A stretch of DNA of 64,000 nucleotides. It comes from Entonaema liquescens (Eukaryota > Ascomycota > Sordariomycetes > Xylariales > Xylariaceae). Below the pieces are notes generated by a model. It worked only from the letters and a program-made list of their open reading frames with translations, did no database searches and was not told where the DNA came from. The stretch spans positions 1,302,001-1,366,000 of the forward strand of contig CADCSX010000023.1 in the NCBI GenBank assembly GCA_902805475.1, read 5' to 3'. Below are positions 22,363-34,698 of the stretch, piece by piece. Within the stretch, counting starts at the first letter, position 1. Each line of letters opens with the position of its first letter. The position numbers and the translations under genes were made by a program.

Positions 22363-25300
22363 TTATGTGGAAACGGTCGTATTGTTGTGACGGTCTCTCG
22401 AAATCCATCCGAATAAATCTGCTCTTTGGCCTGTCGGTGGAACGGTTGGACCATCAGTTGGCGTTTTCAAGAAGGTTTCCCGAGGTTCAAGTAATAAACT
22501 CTTTCGGTAGTAACTGACTTGAACGTTGCCCTGGTCGGATTCTTTCACACGGGTAACTTGCTCTTGAATCCATTCCTGCATGTCCGGAACTTCCGTCAGC
22601 TTATAGGGAATCTGGAACCGTTGCAGTTCACCAATGATCTTGGCGGTTCGAGTATGCTTGTCAAAGTTGATGACTGTTAAGCCATTCTCATTTGGTCCAG
22701 AGCCAGGAAGTTGTTTTGTGGCAGGGTTGCCAATATCGACAAAAGTGAGATCGGTTAGAAACATGCCGAGAAACGGTAGACATGGGGGAACGTGACCCTG
22801 AAGACGAGCTCGAAGCACCTTATTATTGTTGGATGGTTCAACAATAGCTTGCATGGACTTGAGCATCTCACGTCGCTTTGGGCTCACAAGATCCCAAGTC
22901 TTTCGCAAGCGACTGATGATCGAATTATTCAGACTGCAAACAATGGACATGAGACCATCGTAGTTATTCAGCTCAAGGCACTGGTGAGCAATCTTGATCC
23001 ACTGTTTAATAACAACGGCACGCTTTTTAACTTCTGGGTATTGGAGAATGGTGTCTGCCACAAGATTCGATAAATCGGTAGAAAAGCTTGACATCGCCTT
23101 TACATTAGGCGAGGACGCCCCGCCCTTCTTCATCCACTGAGAACCTAGTAGCTCTTCCGGCAGGATTGAGCAGAAAATGTTCATTTGCTTGAGAGTTAGT
23201 TGGCGAGCGATTTCGACAGGTTCAAAATCAAGAAACGAGGGACAAGTGCCCCCGGACTTCCAGTTATTGAGCATATTCTGTTGACTTTTAGATATGGTGG
23301 GGTTGGGCATTGGCGTATCGATAGGGGTATATTGAGACGTAGAAGTGCTTGTTTTACCCATAGAGGATACCAGGCGCGGTACTAGCGAACCATCTGTGCT
23401 CGAAACTCGCTGCGAGAGTTCCATGATTCGTTTGCCTGCAGAGGGAAGAAGAGATCCAAGCTTGAACTCGGCAAAGTTTTGGATAAGTGGTAGCGCTTCG
23501 TGGTCGACAGAGTCACGCCAGTGCGATTCTAACCATCCCTTCAAGACATTGTAGACACGCAGCCTTACAGGGCTTGCTGTATTGGGATTTTCGCCCACGT
23601 AATCAAACCGTTCAATGAGTGCTTCTACCAGTTTGCTAGGCGTACAGAACAGCCGGAAGGTGAGATAGAAGGTGGAGACAAACATAGCGTCAGGAGTCGA
23701 TTCGTGGGTTGTAAGACGCTCGACTAAAGCCGAAAGCGAGCCACCCGTGATCTGTCCCTCCTTGTTGAACATGAGTTCGTGGGCGAACGTTTTCTCCAAT
23801 AATTTCGACTCGAGTTCCTCTACTTCCTCGCTTACGCTGGAACTTCCGGCTATACTCAAGTCTGACAGGGATGGCTGAGTCTTTGGTACAAGTGTAATAT
23901 CGGGCGTAGTGGCACGCGTCGAGGTATCGGAGACCATGCTCGACTCCGAGTCACGGCTTAGGTATATGTTGTTACTTCCAGAACTGGAAGCCGTGCCAGT
24001 ATCAGAACGGAAGGAACTCTGGTACTCTACGTCTTGCGAGTTTTCCGTCGTAGGGCTATACGGCTCATCCGCCGGAATAGATGTAGTAAGTCTTGGCAAT
24101 GGAGGGGGCGAGGGTCGAATAGACGAGACAGAAGACGCCATACTCAATGCCGCATCATCTACAACCATGGATTGTGGTCTTGATGCCGGTGGGGTCATTC
24201 GCTCAGGACTTTCTCGTTCCTGTGCACTTTCAACGGGGACCTCGGGCAGCGGCTTGTCAATGGATAGGTGAGTCGAGTGATTAGGCCTAGATGACGGCTC
24301 AGATGCTTTGACTTCCGAAATTGTTGATTCAGTTGGTGTTCGTGGTTGGCTCTCAGATACGGCTTCAAAACGCCCAGGTCAATGCCCAAATTTCCATTCT
24401 CGACTTCAAACTCGAAATCGCCTATTCGTTCCAGCACCCATTTGGTTTTCGCAACGCATTCGCCAGCTGCCTTGACACACCCGGTAGCGGCCAAGAGAAG
24501 CCGGCTGTTATCTTGTGGTATAATGACGTCTTCACCGTCAGGTCCTCGGTTACCCAGAATCTCGCGGGCTAGGTAGACCAAATCTCTGATACGATCGTAC
24601 ATGGCTACACGCGACTGCCCCAACGTGTCCGAAACGGAAATGTTGTGATCGCATATCGCGTCTACCACAGAGAAAAGTTGCCCGCCTGAGATTACTGAAT
24701 GCTTAATAGCAAGGGCAAGTTCGGGTCGAGATTGGGACTGGACGTGTAATCGGCCAATGAAAGATCCTAGATACGATAGAAATGTATCGTGGCAGGAATT
24801 GAGCCGCTCTGAAACAAGATTTTGGGAATGCGATAATGGAGAAGGACCGGCTAGAGACACTCTGTGTGATATAGTAGCCGATAGTCGATTTCCGTGTAAC
24901 GAACTGAGCTGAGACATCCGATTACTTGCTACATTGGTGGAGGAGGAAATGCTAGATGGTAATCGTTTGTTGGCCGATCCATTCGTTTGTACGTCGTCGG
25001 CTGCCGGTGGTGCCAATCCTTTACTGGCCACTGCATCGACACCTGTTCGGGAAGATGCAGCTTCGTCTCTCCGGTCGCTCTCAAACTCCGTGGACTCCAA
25101 GGGTGGCGTTGGTGGAACAAATGACTCCTCAACAACGGTTGCCATAACTGTTACTGCAGGTGCGCGTAACCGTCTATCATCTTCAATCAAGTCCAGAAAT
25201 CGAACGCCTTTGACAACAATCTTGAAAGCTTTCAGAATCATTTCATCGATGATATCGTTGACATCGTCAATGAATTGTGGTGAACCTTTTAATGTCTCTT

Positions 25301-26022
25301 GAAGCCGTTTGGCAATCTTTACTAGGGATGAAAGCTCTGATAGCAACGACTTCCTACCACGTCGTAAGATTTCGCTTCTTTGTATCGTAGCTGACTCTCG
25401 AGTTAGACAGTGTGTGCGTTCCTGCGACATGATTAGCTAGCTGACACCAGAGTAAATCCACATAAATAATCTGGCGTACCAATAGATAGCGCACGCCTGC
25501 AATGATTCCCTTCATGAATTCCTGGTTGCCAAATATGTCTCGATCATTCGTCGCTGTGCTCCTTAACAAGTCCCAAAAATTCAACAACGAATTAAGTAGA
25601 TTCCTCATTTCCTCGGGGTCGTACGCTTCGCAGTAATTTGTCGGTAACCACCCCCTGGCACCAGATACCAGCAATGTTCCATCGGCCCATCCATTAGTAT
25701 GTATAGAATGAACCAATACTACATCGCCTTCATTCAGAGGCAGTGTAACAGTCGAGTCTGTCATGGCATATGTGGGATGGAACGGGTAAAAGGCTCGTAG
25801 GAAATTGTGAAAGATAGGGGTTGATGGTATGGGTTGGGCAACTAATTCTTCCTGTGAATCGTTGGGAGTCGAAGGCGGAGTTATTTGGGATTGGGAGTAG
25901 GGATGTGTGGATGCTGCTGGTTCACCTTCCTGTGAGTTCTCTGCTACATCGTAGCGGTTCTTGTTAATCGCGAGCGGAGCCACCTGTAGGCTCGCCCGCA
26001 TGGGTTGGTCTTCCAGCATCAT
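22363..26022 (-). CDS. CDC25: Ras guanine-nucleotide exchange factor with SH3 domain (Cdc25 type), about 1175 aa
   Basis: Proposed exons are 26022-25480, 25421-24361 and 24286-22363. Intron 1 (25422-25479, 58 nt) is clear. Intron 2 (24287-24360, 74 nt, GTATCT donor, CTAG acceptor) restores frame exactly, but see the findings. Domains in order: an N-terminal SH3 (about residues 75-140, AFYPFHPTYAMTDSTV to GWLPTNYCEAY), a helical middle, a Ser/Pro-rich linker, RasGEF_N (about 700-850, ITGGSLSALVERLTTHE) and the catalytic CDC25 domain (about 885-1135, DFEPVEIARQLTLKQMNIF; PPCLPFLGMFLTDLTFVDIGN; INFDKHTRTAKIIGELQRFQ). Known role: GDP-GTP exchange on Ras upstream of adenylate cyclase/PKA or MAPK signalling. 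It is a large housekeeping regulator set in an otherwise gene-poor region. Confidence 0.9.
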
Positions 26023-28935
26023 GATTGCTGTAAAGCTGCGCTATAGAAAACCATGGGAACAAGCTTGTGCTGTCACTTTCGCAACAGCTAGTACTAAGAG
26101 GAGATACCAGAACTCCTCAGGATATGGGTATTCCAGTAGACGTGTACCGCGTCTTAACTCTTCTCAGTATCTCAATATTCGAAAGTCGCCCGATACCATA
26201 AATAACTGCGTAGACTAGGCAATCCTAGAAAATTCGATATTAAGTTATTGCGAGAACGAGAAAACTGATCGTTCAGGCTGAAGAGGCGTTGTAGAATAAC
26301 TAAGAGAACCTGCGAGAGAAATAGAGAATGTTGTCAGTACGCGATCATTTGTTGTTGGCAACTGTGGCAAAGAAGACAACCGAAGGGTTTAATGGAATGA
26401 AGGGAGATCGGGTAGGAAAAAAAATATTGTCAGGTTTCTAGACAGGAGGGGTTCAAGCTGGGAATGTTGAAGCTATCTACCCAGGAGGTAGCTTAGCTAC
26501 TAAAAACAAGTCTGGGGTATGCGCTTGACGCAAAGTCTTAGACCCAATTGCTTATGACGACTCTCTCCCCTCAATGACCTGTAGCATACCATACTGCCTA
26601 GGTAGATAGAAGCAAGAACCTTAGAAGATCCTTCCATCCGTCTTACCATACGCGACAGGAAGTCGGAAGTGAACTATGCCCGTATGCGTACCCCATGGTA
26701 TTTGATGCATCAACCCGGCAGGCACAAAACCAATGTCTTCGATCCCTTTTTTTGAGAGGAAGTTCGCATAAAAATATCCAGGAAACCCAACCCATAAAAG
26801 AAATATAAATTCACCTTTTCGTAATCCTCAATGAGTGTGCCGTTAGTTAATAACTTTATGACTTTGACTTTGATCCAAGCTTCTAAGCTTCTCGAAAGGC
26901 GATGAGATAGTCAATTGCCGAAAATGGTTCCACTAGTTCGTGGGTAAGTCCCAATATACCGATAACGTGTCGACACCTATTTTCGAATCGGTTGTCCTAT
27001 CAATCGCAAGTTTTCCTTTTAACCTCGAGCTTTTTCCAGGCCCATAACCAATTCCGAGAACCGTGAGATAATGTACTGAGAACGGATATTCGTGGTCGAC
27101 TAGTATCGTGTAAGTGCCTAGGAATTAACACGTCAAATGGAGACGTGCGAGATAGATGAATGAGTAGGGGGAGGGTAAAAGCGTCGTATTGTACTCAGAC
27201 CCGTCTGATCGCTTAGGTTGCGTCCTGTGCCGCCGCAAATATTCGAGCTACAAAGTCAAATTGAGCTTGTGCAAGTGGGTGAAGGAGACGGTAGGACAAA
27301 AAATGCAAATGCAGATGCAGATGCGGCAAGATAGGTTGGGGGAGATGCACGAGAAAAAACAGATACCAATGCGCTCCTGCACGTCCTGCTAACAAACTAT
27401 TATCTTAATTATCCACGTTATTGGACCTGCCTGTTGTAACCCCCCATGCAGCTATGCCTAACAAAGACTCGGCAGCATTTTTATTAGGCATGATGGACCT
27501 ACGAGCCGGGAATATGTACGTACTGGTCAGGGGAGGGGAAGGGGAACAGACCTAAGGCGGGCCAGGGGGTATGTTCGGGAACTGCGACCTTAACTGACAA
27601 GCTTAAGTGGGTCCTTGTGTCACTACCCATTGGCGGTTTCCGCTGGAGCTTTTGGTTAGGAAGACCTACTAATTTGACACCCCAGCATGGGTTAGTGTAC
27701 GAGGATGCACTAAGTAGGCATGTCGTACAGGGGGGATAGCTTACAGGGTCCCCGGGGGCTTGCTCAAGTATCTAACCTACCTACCTAACGCAAGTACAAT
27801 AACACACACAACTAATCCGTACCTCTCTACATGCTGTAGTTGTCTTCCGTAGATACGTGCAGCACAGTTAAGTGTACTGTAAACTTGACGGCGTAGGTAC
27901 AAGATACGATAATCGGCCCAGGGCTACCTGCAAAGTTGAACAAATGCGTCTTATAGATAATCCCAAGCTTTTGTTCGCCGACCTCAAGACCCATTTATAA
28001 AAGGCTCTAGGTGCTTGATAGTGATTAGAGTTGCAGCTCTGATCTCTTATTCGCGTATCCTTTTCGCCTGGCGCCAAGCGGTAATATTAGCAGACAGCCA
28101 TCTTAACACCATTCGTAAAAACCATTATACGATGCAGGATTCGAACTTATGTCTACCTCAAATGGACGTATGAGTACACATGGCTTCCATGGCTCATCCG
28201 AGTTGTACTGGTGAAGAGGTTAAGAGGCGTACTCCTCTTAAAAAGAACACGACTCAGCTACTATAAGTCTTGAAGAAGATTCGTCAGAAGGTAGCCAATA
28301 GGCAGATAACCTAAGTGCAAACCTTTGATTATCGTGATCCAGATATCCGTAGAAGCACATGACACGCTATCAGATTTATTTGAATAACCATTGGATCATG
28401 CAATGTGTTGCTTTGGGTAGGGTTGACGATTACCAAACTGGGTAGTGTAGTAAACAAATAATTACTTGGTATAATATACTATCGTTTGGTGCAAGCTCCA
28501 CGCAAATTGCCATAACAACACTAATATTTATGAATACTATAGATCTATATGTGTGTACTTATGAGGTATAGAGTCGGGGGTTTTCCGTTAGTGTACCACG
28601 CAGAAAGAAAACTTGGACCATTCTACGGATTATGTTGTAAGCAATATGGCGGATCGTACCGACCTTTGCAGAGTATCGAGATGATCGATCCCGGTGAGCC
28701 ACTTGGAGCTAGTCCGCGGCCAAATGGAATCTTAGGTGAGAATCGGGATTCCGCCGTGGGAATTAGGAATAGAACGGCGACTTTGTGTGATGGTTTGTTG
28801 AAAAATGGTGCATCTTGGGCATTAGCAAACGAGAGCTAACCGGGAGCGTTTTTATGCGTTTAAGACATGGATATCTTATGATATGTGTCTATTGAGGCAT
28901 ACCCCTTGCACTTACGGAAATATAGATCGCGTATA
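26023..28935. other. RasGEF upstream region and gene-poor spacer
   Basis: The first several hundred bases are presumably the long promoter or 5' leader of the RasGEF gene. No other gene is supported. A hexanucleotide repeat lies at 27303-27326. ORFs at 27189-27392 and 28549-28839 show no motif. Confidence 0.5.
27303..27326. repeat. Hexanucleotide microsatellite, 4 units
   Basis: Four units of ATGCAR/ATGCGG (units 1 and 4 differ by one base). Encodes a QMQMQM stretch in a spurious ORF; no gene is supported around it. Confidence 0.6.
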
Positions 28936-29308
28936 CAGTAAAACCTTGCTATAACGAATCGCAAAAAACAAAGGGTTTAATTCGTTATCGAGTGAATTCG
29001 CTACATAGTAGAAAAGTGACATATAAATATATTTTTTAAAAAAGTAAAGCGTTTATTTAAATTCGTACGTTTTAATTAAATTTACGAATTTTTTTTTTAA
29101 AAATTTTAAAAATAGTAATTTATTAAATTAAAAAAAATATAATATTTTTTTTATATAATAAAATTAATAATAATTAATTTAAAAATTTAACGAATTTATT
29201 ATATAAAAAAATTCGTTAATTTATATATAAAATTTAATAAAACGAAAATTTAATTTATTATATAATAAATTCGTTATATATTTAATTCGTTATAATAAAA
29301 TTTTATTA
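28936..29308. mobile_element. Short pogo/Fot1-type inverted-repeat element (MITE-like), RIP-mutated at one end
   Basis: The left end begins CAGTAAAACCTTGCTATA and continues CGAAT, the style of terminus seen in pogo-superfamily (Tc1-mariner) elements. The reverse complement of this 24-base terminus occurs at the right end (29285-29308) once each C or G lost there is read as T or A: about five transitions and no other change. TA lies on both outer sides (28934-28935 and 29309-29310), matching the TA target-site duplication of this superfamily. The first 95 bases have ordinary composition; the rest is almost pure A+T with recurring ATTCGTTA motifs. At 373 bp there is no room for a transposase, so this is a MITE or an internally deleted copy. 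Classification beyond pogo-like is inference. Confidence 0.65.
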
Positions 29309-30916
29309 TATTAATAATATTTAATTAAAATAAATAATTTTATTAAATGTTTATATATATTTATTTTATATATATGTTTAAATTTTTCGTAAAATAAAAA
29401 AAACCATCGTGCTATATGTAAGTCACGCAATATTATTCCCGAGTGTGACTATCTCTAATAATCGTATATCAATAAATCATACCACCTACTGGGTATATAC
29501 ATATAGCTGCTAAACCAATAGAAAAATTGGACCAGCTTATGCCATATACCCCAGTCCTCCTTGCGGGTACGTGAAGATGTACTTTACATATCCTTTCCTC
29601 TTCAACATGACTTGCCCACCATCTGATTATCTCCCCACGCCGTTAAAGAACGCCATTTTTCTAAGATCCTGCGATATCAACTTCCCAATGATCTCCAGGC
29701 ACAGATCGTAAGGCTCCAGACTAACATAATCACTCAATAGCGTCATTTACGGCCATAGGCGACATTAGGTTTGCATTCTTCAATTATATGCTTGACCAAT
29801 GAGTTTCCTGATAGGTTTCCGACAATTACGATAAAGGTAACTTGCTCAGAAGTCTAACGTACGGACGATATTCTGTATGGCCTAGGTGGCTTGCATTATC
29901 ACCAACATCACTAAGAGATAGCTCATGTCATACTTATAGAGCGGAGTTCATCACAAGAACTTAAGGTAGACATCTCGCCGCCGGATCTGACAGTTTGGTG
30001 GTATTTGGCTGCGTTCAGCTAGGGGGGTTATTGCTTTGACAATTAACACTGACTAGGTACTATTCAATTAACTGGTCAACTCGCGAGTAGTGTCGTCCAC
30101 ACAATGCCACGCGAGCCACACACACTACGTAAAGTCTAGTATAGTACGTATTGGGGGAATCTATACCGTATCCAAGATGGATTGGTACTGTCGGCCCAGG
30201 AACGGCAATGCATATCACAGTTCCGGGATTCCTCCCAACGACGTCAGGGTCCTACATACATACAACATCATTTAACATAAGCTCGCGTAGTTTGTTGTTC
30301 TTAGTGCAAGCCTTTCCCATTGTTCCTTCGCAAGCTTATCGTAGCATGCGCAAGACTAGGAGGAACCATGTTGACCGAGCTCGGAAATCGCCAAAATTGT
30401 CTGTTCTTCCGGATCTTCAATAATAATAGATTATGCAAAAAACCCGGTCGATTTACTCGGCTCACCTACTTCCGAGTTCGATATACCTGAACTCTGGAGA
30501 ATTAACAATCAGAAGACGACATATGTGTTACTACATGCTAAAGTCAAAACCAGAGAAAGGTTCAAGACACAATGGCCGTACCAGGTCGTCAGGATCGCAT
30601 CTCCAAATCAGTTACAAATTAAAAATTGTCTTAGCCGATTGCATAGGTACTAAACGAGCGAGCTGATGGAGACATATTGAAGCCAAGGAAGAAAATAGAA
30701 GAAAACAAAAACGCCTTACCGGCAAAATCTTCTAGGCCGTGGAGAAACAAGGTCGCGTCCTTCATCGAAGGTACCATCAAATATACCCCCGCGGTTGCGG
30801 ATACCTGTCAGCTCCGGGCGAATAACGTGCATAGGAGCTCTCTATTCGGCGTCAAGCCACGCTGCGGAGTTTGCAGCAGTCACACGAGCCCGTTGGAGCG
30901 GATGGATGCAGGAACC

Positions 30917-30933
30917 AAAAAAAAAAAAAAAAA
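30917..30933 (+). repeat. A17 homopolymer
   Basis: Uninterrupted run of 17 A. It could be the poly-A tail of a lost retroposon, but no target duplication or coding remnant was identified. Confidence 0.7.
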
Positions 30934-31828
30934 GGTCTCTAGCCAAGCCTTTAAAGCATTGGCCACACTACCATGTGAGAGCGTGGGTGCCGAAGGAATT
31001 AAATTGTGATTACGAGCGACTAGCTCATTTCCTTGTTTAGATGCCAATCTGGGGAGTAGAGCCGAGATGCCCTGGTGTCGTCACGAATCTGAACCTCGTA
31101 CATAATAAACTACGCAGAAAATCAAGACACGCTTTCGCGTATTCAGTAGCGAATGGTAATAACGTCACATCACATATATACGCCGCAATGGAGACAAGAC
31201 CACTACAACAGACTGCTTCCAATAGCTTGAGCTGGGAAGTAAATATGAATCAAGAAATCACTCAACCATTCATTCTAGCATATCCTGAGATTTACTTCGG
31301 ATATTCTTCATTCTAACAATACACATGCGTACCTTATGTACCTAATATTCTCCGATTTCTTCCCCAAGCGTTTAGATACGTTCTTAGGCGATGCCGATAC
31401 TAGGCCAGTGCAATCCCAGGGACCAATCCACCAACCTATATGGATTACGATTGAAGAGCCCCATGCCATAAGCTCCGCTTCCAGAACTGAGCTTCTGTGG
31501 GTAAAGCCTAGGCTAGATGAGTACTTAATCTACCTACCCAACATACCTAGGTAGGTATACATAAGGTAAAGACAGACTAAGCAATGTTCAGAGTTTAAAG
31601 TAGTAAACATATAATAGCCATTGTTTTACTATAGTATCCAATAAGCAAAGCGAATTTGTAAGGTGTTTAGGATAAGGACACACTTTCAGTTCGTCGTCAT
31701 TCGTTACGTTTTGTGCGACAACTGCCTCGACATGTGAGAGTAGCTGTCTGTGCGTTTTTCATTCTGTCGATAGACTACGTGAACCCTGGCTCCTCGAGAA
31801 GCTCGAGCCTCATGTTCCTGAGAAAAAA

Positions 31829-31852
31829 GGAAAAGGAAAAGGAAAAGGAAAA
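31829..31852 (+). repeat. GGAAAA hexanucleotide microsatellite, 4 units
   Basis: Four perfect GGAAAA units preceded by A6. Simple purine repeat in a spacer. Confidence 0.8.
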
Positions 31853-34698
31853 TTGAGAATCTCCACGCCTATTAATCTGAAACCATTAGCTATCTACCTA
31901 GTTCACGATCTATGTATCTCAATAATCTCGCATCATAGGTACACATAGCGCTGTTAAAGGTATTCCTGGGGTACCCAGGTAGCGAGAGAAGAATACTAGA
32001 ACGAGAAGACCTTTCCATGCGCCAATTCGAAGCTCAGGGTATATCCCTGAAAGTCCGAACTGTCATAAGCTAAATATATTAGCTTGCTTACTACTTTCGT
32101 CCCTTTAAGCTCGATTCTCGGCACGGCCTTATAACAATAACTTGCTACTTCCTTTTGGGGACTTTTAGCTTGATATTTACTTTGAGAGCTACTCCTTGGT
32201 GTTTTATTAAAATTACCCTTTGGCCTATTGAGGAATCAAGCGTTTGGATTACTCGAGTACGGTTACTACGACAATTCGCGATCTTGTTACAACTCAGATC
32301 TCAGGTCAATGTGTATGCGAAACATAAAGACCTCAAACTGACCAATGTTAACCCGGGAGAATAAGCACCGCTCTCCGATGACATGACACTCTTCAGACCT
32401 AACTGTCGAACGTTACTGTCGCGGAAAGTTTTAATTCAATTTAATTAATCAGCTGGTGCACGTTAATTTGCACCCCTGAAATCTCCAGTGCCTTGGTTCA
32501 GGTAAAACCTACTTGCATAGAACATTAAGAAGAAAATTTCATACCCGAACTCCCGTCTTCTCGGGGATTTGCAACTGATGTTGGTAAATTTGAAGGAACT
32601 CACGCATGCCGGGGTCAGCCGGACTCTCGGATCCATCTCTCCGCCAACTGTGGTCAGCTCTTAGAATCCTTTAACAATTCTATGGATGATATTTACATCG
32701 GCACATGTGAGCATATATTTATGATTTTTCTCATGATATTAGGTACTCATTGCCATGTTGATCGAGGTTTTAGCTAACTAATCTCCTGTTTATGGTTGTG
32801 AGTGCTACCTAGGATGCATCCAGATGTTATATTTATTCTTAGACCAACACGCGATGCGATGTCTTAGTCAAACGGGTTCATAGTTTACCTCAAATTTAGC
32901 GGCCCGTTAATAAACAAGTAGTGCAATATTTCCACGACAACCTCGTCATCCGCTTACGCAATATATACTCAGCTGTCCTATCTTTAACTTAGGACTGAAT
33001 GATGAGGCGTAGATTTCTCAGAATTCAGGGTCGTCTATCTGGCCTTCAAAGGCTCTAAATTGGTTCCCATAGGATGAGCTTCCGTAGTGCAAACCACAAG
33101 CCTCCCGCCTTTCCAAATTGTTAACTAGGTGAAAACCCGGTCGGTTTTGGATTGCCGCTTTGATCTTGTAAACTTGGATTCTGGGCCTAGAATGATCTTG
33201 GTTGTCTAATAGTCTAATAGAGCAAGCTACTACATTGGGGCGCTATGTACCAATGAAATCCGTTGCCATCCACACGGCGCACGCCACGCGACTATTCAGG
33301 GAATACAAAAGGGCTCTCTCAGCCCTGAACAATTGTAGTGTGGGGACTTCAAAAGCAAAAACGAGGCGACGGCACGACGCGGCCTTTCCGCCCTTAGTTA
33401 TAAGCTAGAGGCTGATCTAATGATCCTAGTGTCAACGGCGGTCTGGTTAAACTGCTTACGCAGATACGCAATAAGGAGTTTGGGGAACACCGGTGAGGTT
33501 GTCTGGGCGATTAAGAAAATAATTGAGGGAACTGTTGGTCTTTGCTCAGCTTTTCATCTATCTTCGATACTCTCCCGGCCTGTCGTAAATTCTTATCTAC
33601 ATTACGCCTCGATACCCGCCAAGGACCCTCACGGGGAGTTGCCGTCCCAAGTGTTTAGCCATCCATTTCCACACCATCAATGGAACCGCGTATGGTAAAT
33701 CAGATTAAGTTAGATCTCGCGGATGCGGTTCCAGAAAGCAGTAGCCTACTTGAAAGGCTGATGAGATGATCGCTCCCAGGGTACTCCAGCGAAGCTCGGG
33801 TCTAATCTCAGTCCGGGCGATGCATGAACACGAGCACGGTTGCGAGCAGATGTTGGTCTCGTCTTTTCTGTAATGAAACGAGACATGATACCGGGTACGA
33901 ATATTACACATAAGCCTTCTCTTTGGTTCCCATATCATTACCGTCATTGCCTAGGATAGAGTCAAGGCACTTCCCAACGAGAACTACGGACTTGGATGCC
34001 ATATAGGCTTTCCCGGCATATTGCGACCGGGTCACCTACACCGATAGGAGCACGGTGAATCTTCATCTTGGCGAGAAAGGGGCGCTCGCAAATACAATAC
34101 TTAGATTGCATATCTCGGTATCTTGTGAGTATCATGTTGGTTCAAAGGCTACACAATCTCGTCATACACACATGTCGCACTGCAATACTTGCACACTTAT
34201 TTAACCCCGGGAGCCACGCGAGCAACGCAGATACACACGAGTAGCCACGAGGGAATCCTAATTTAATTATATTTGCTTACCCAGCATTTGCACGCCAAAG
34301 GAAGAAAAACGGAAACGAGGTGGCCGCATGGTCTGCAACCCCCTCCGCAACAGGGACCTAGCGATCTCTGTATCTCCATAGTAGGTACATCTGCAACGCC
34401 GATCCTCTCTCATTAACGTTAGGACCCCAAAGATGTAGATACATATATGGTACGAAGTAGATAAGTGTATGTAGTAAAGATACAGCTCGAGCATAGATAC
34501 TACCATTCAGGCTGGTAGTTACTACAACGGCATGATGTAAGCTCTACGTATCGGACCAATTCGGCAAATAGGAGATAGTTTAACCCCTTTTCCTTACATC
34601 GCGGGTCTGCCAGTAATACGATTAGAAATATAGTAACGGTTAGAATATTATTAGAATTAAATTTCTTTTACATTTCCGGAAGAATAGGTAGCTTTAAA

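Larger units (their letters stand above)
29311..34698. other. 5.4-kb gene-poor stretch
   Basis: The first 90 bases are AT-rich, continuing the composition of the adjoining element. The rest has ordinary composition and only motif-less ORFs under 111 codons. It contains an A17 tract (30917-30933), a GGAAAA repeat (31829-31852) and ACCTAGGT-type motifs (31535-31557). No gene or element boundary could be supported. Confidence 0.5.

Noticed and set aside
25961..26218. Plus-strand ORF over the RasGEF start
   Set aside because: Antisense to the RasGEF N-terminus, no motif, no upstream signals.
28125..28200. Possible minus-strand tRNA suggested by a GTTCGAATCC-like B box
   Set aside because: The bases around the loop do not form a T stem, and no acceptor or anticodon stem could be drawn.
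33420..33698. 92-codon ORF in a gene-poor stretch
   Set aside because: No similarity I can recognise, random-looking composition, and no supporting splice sites.
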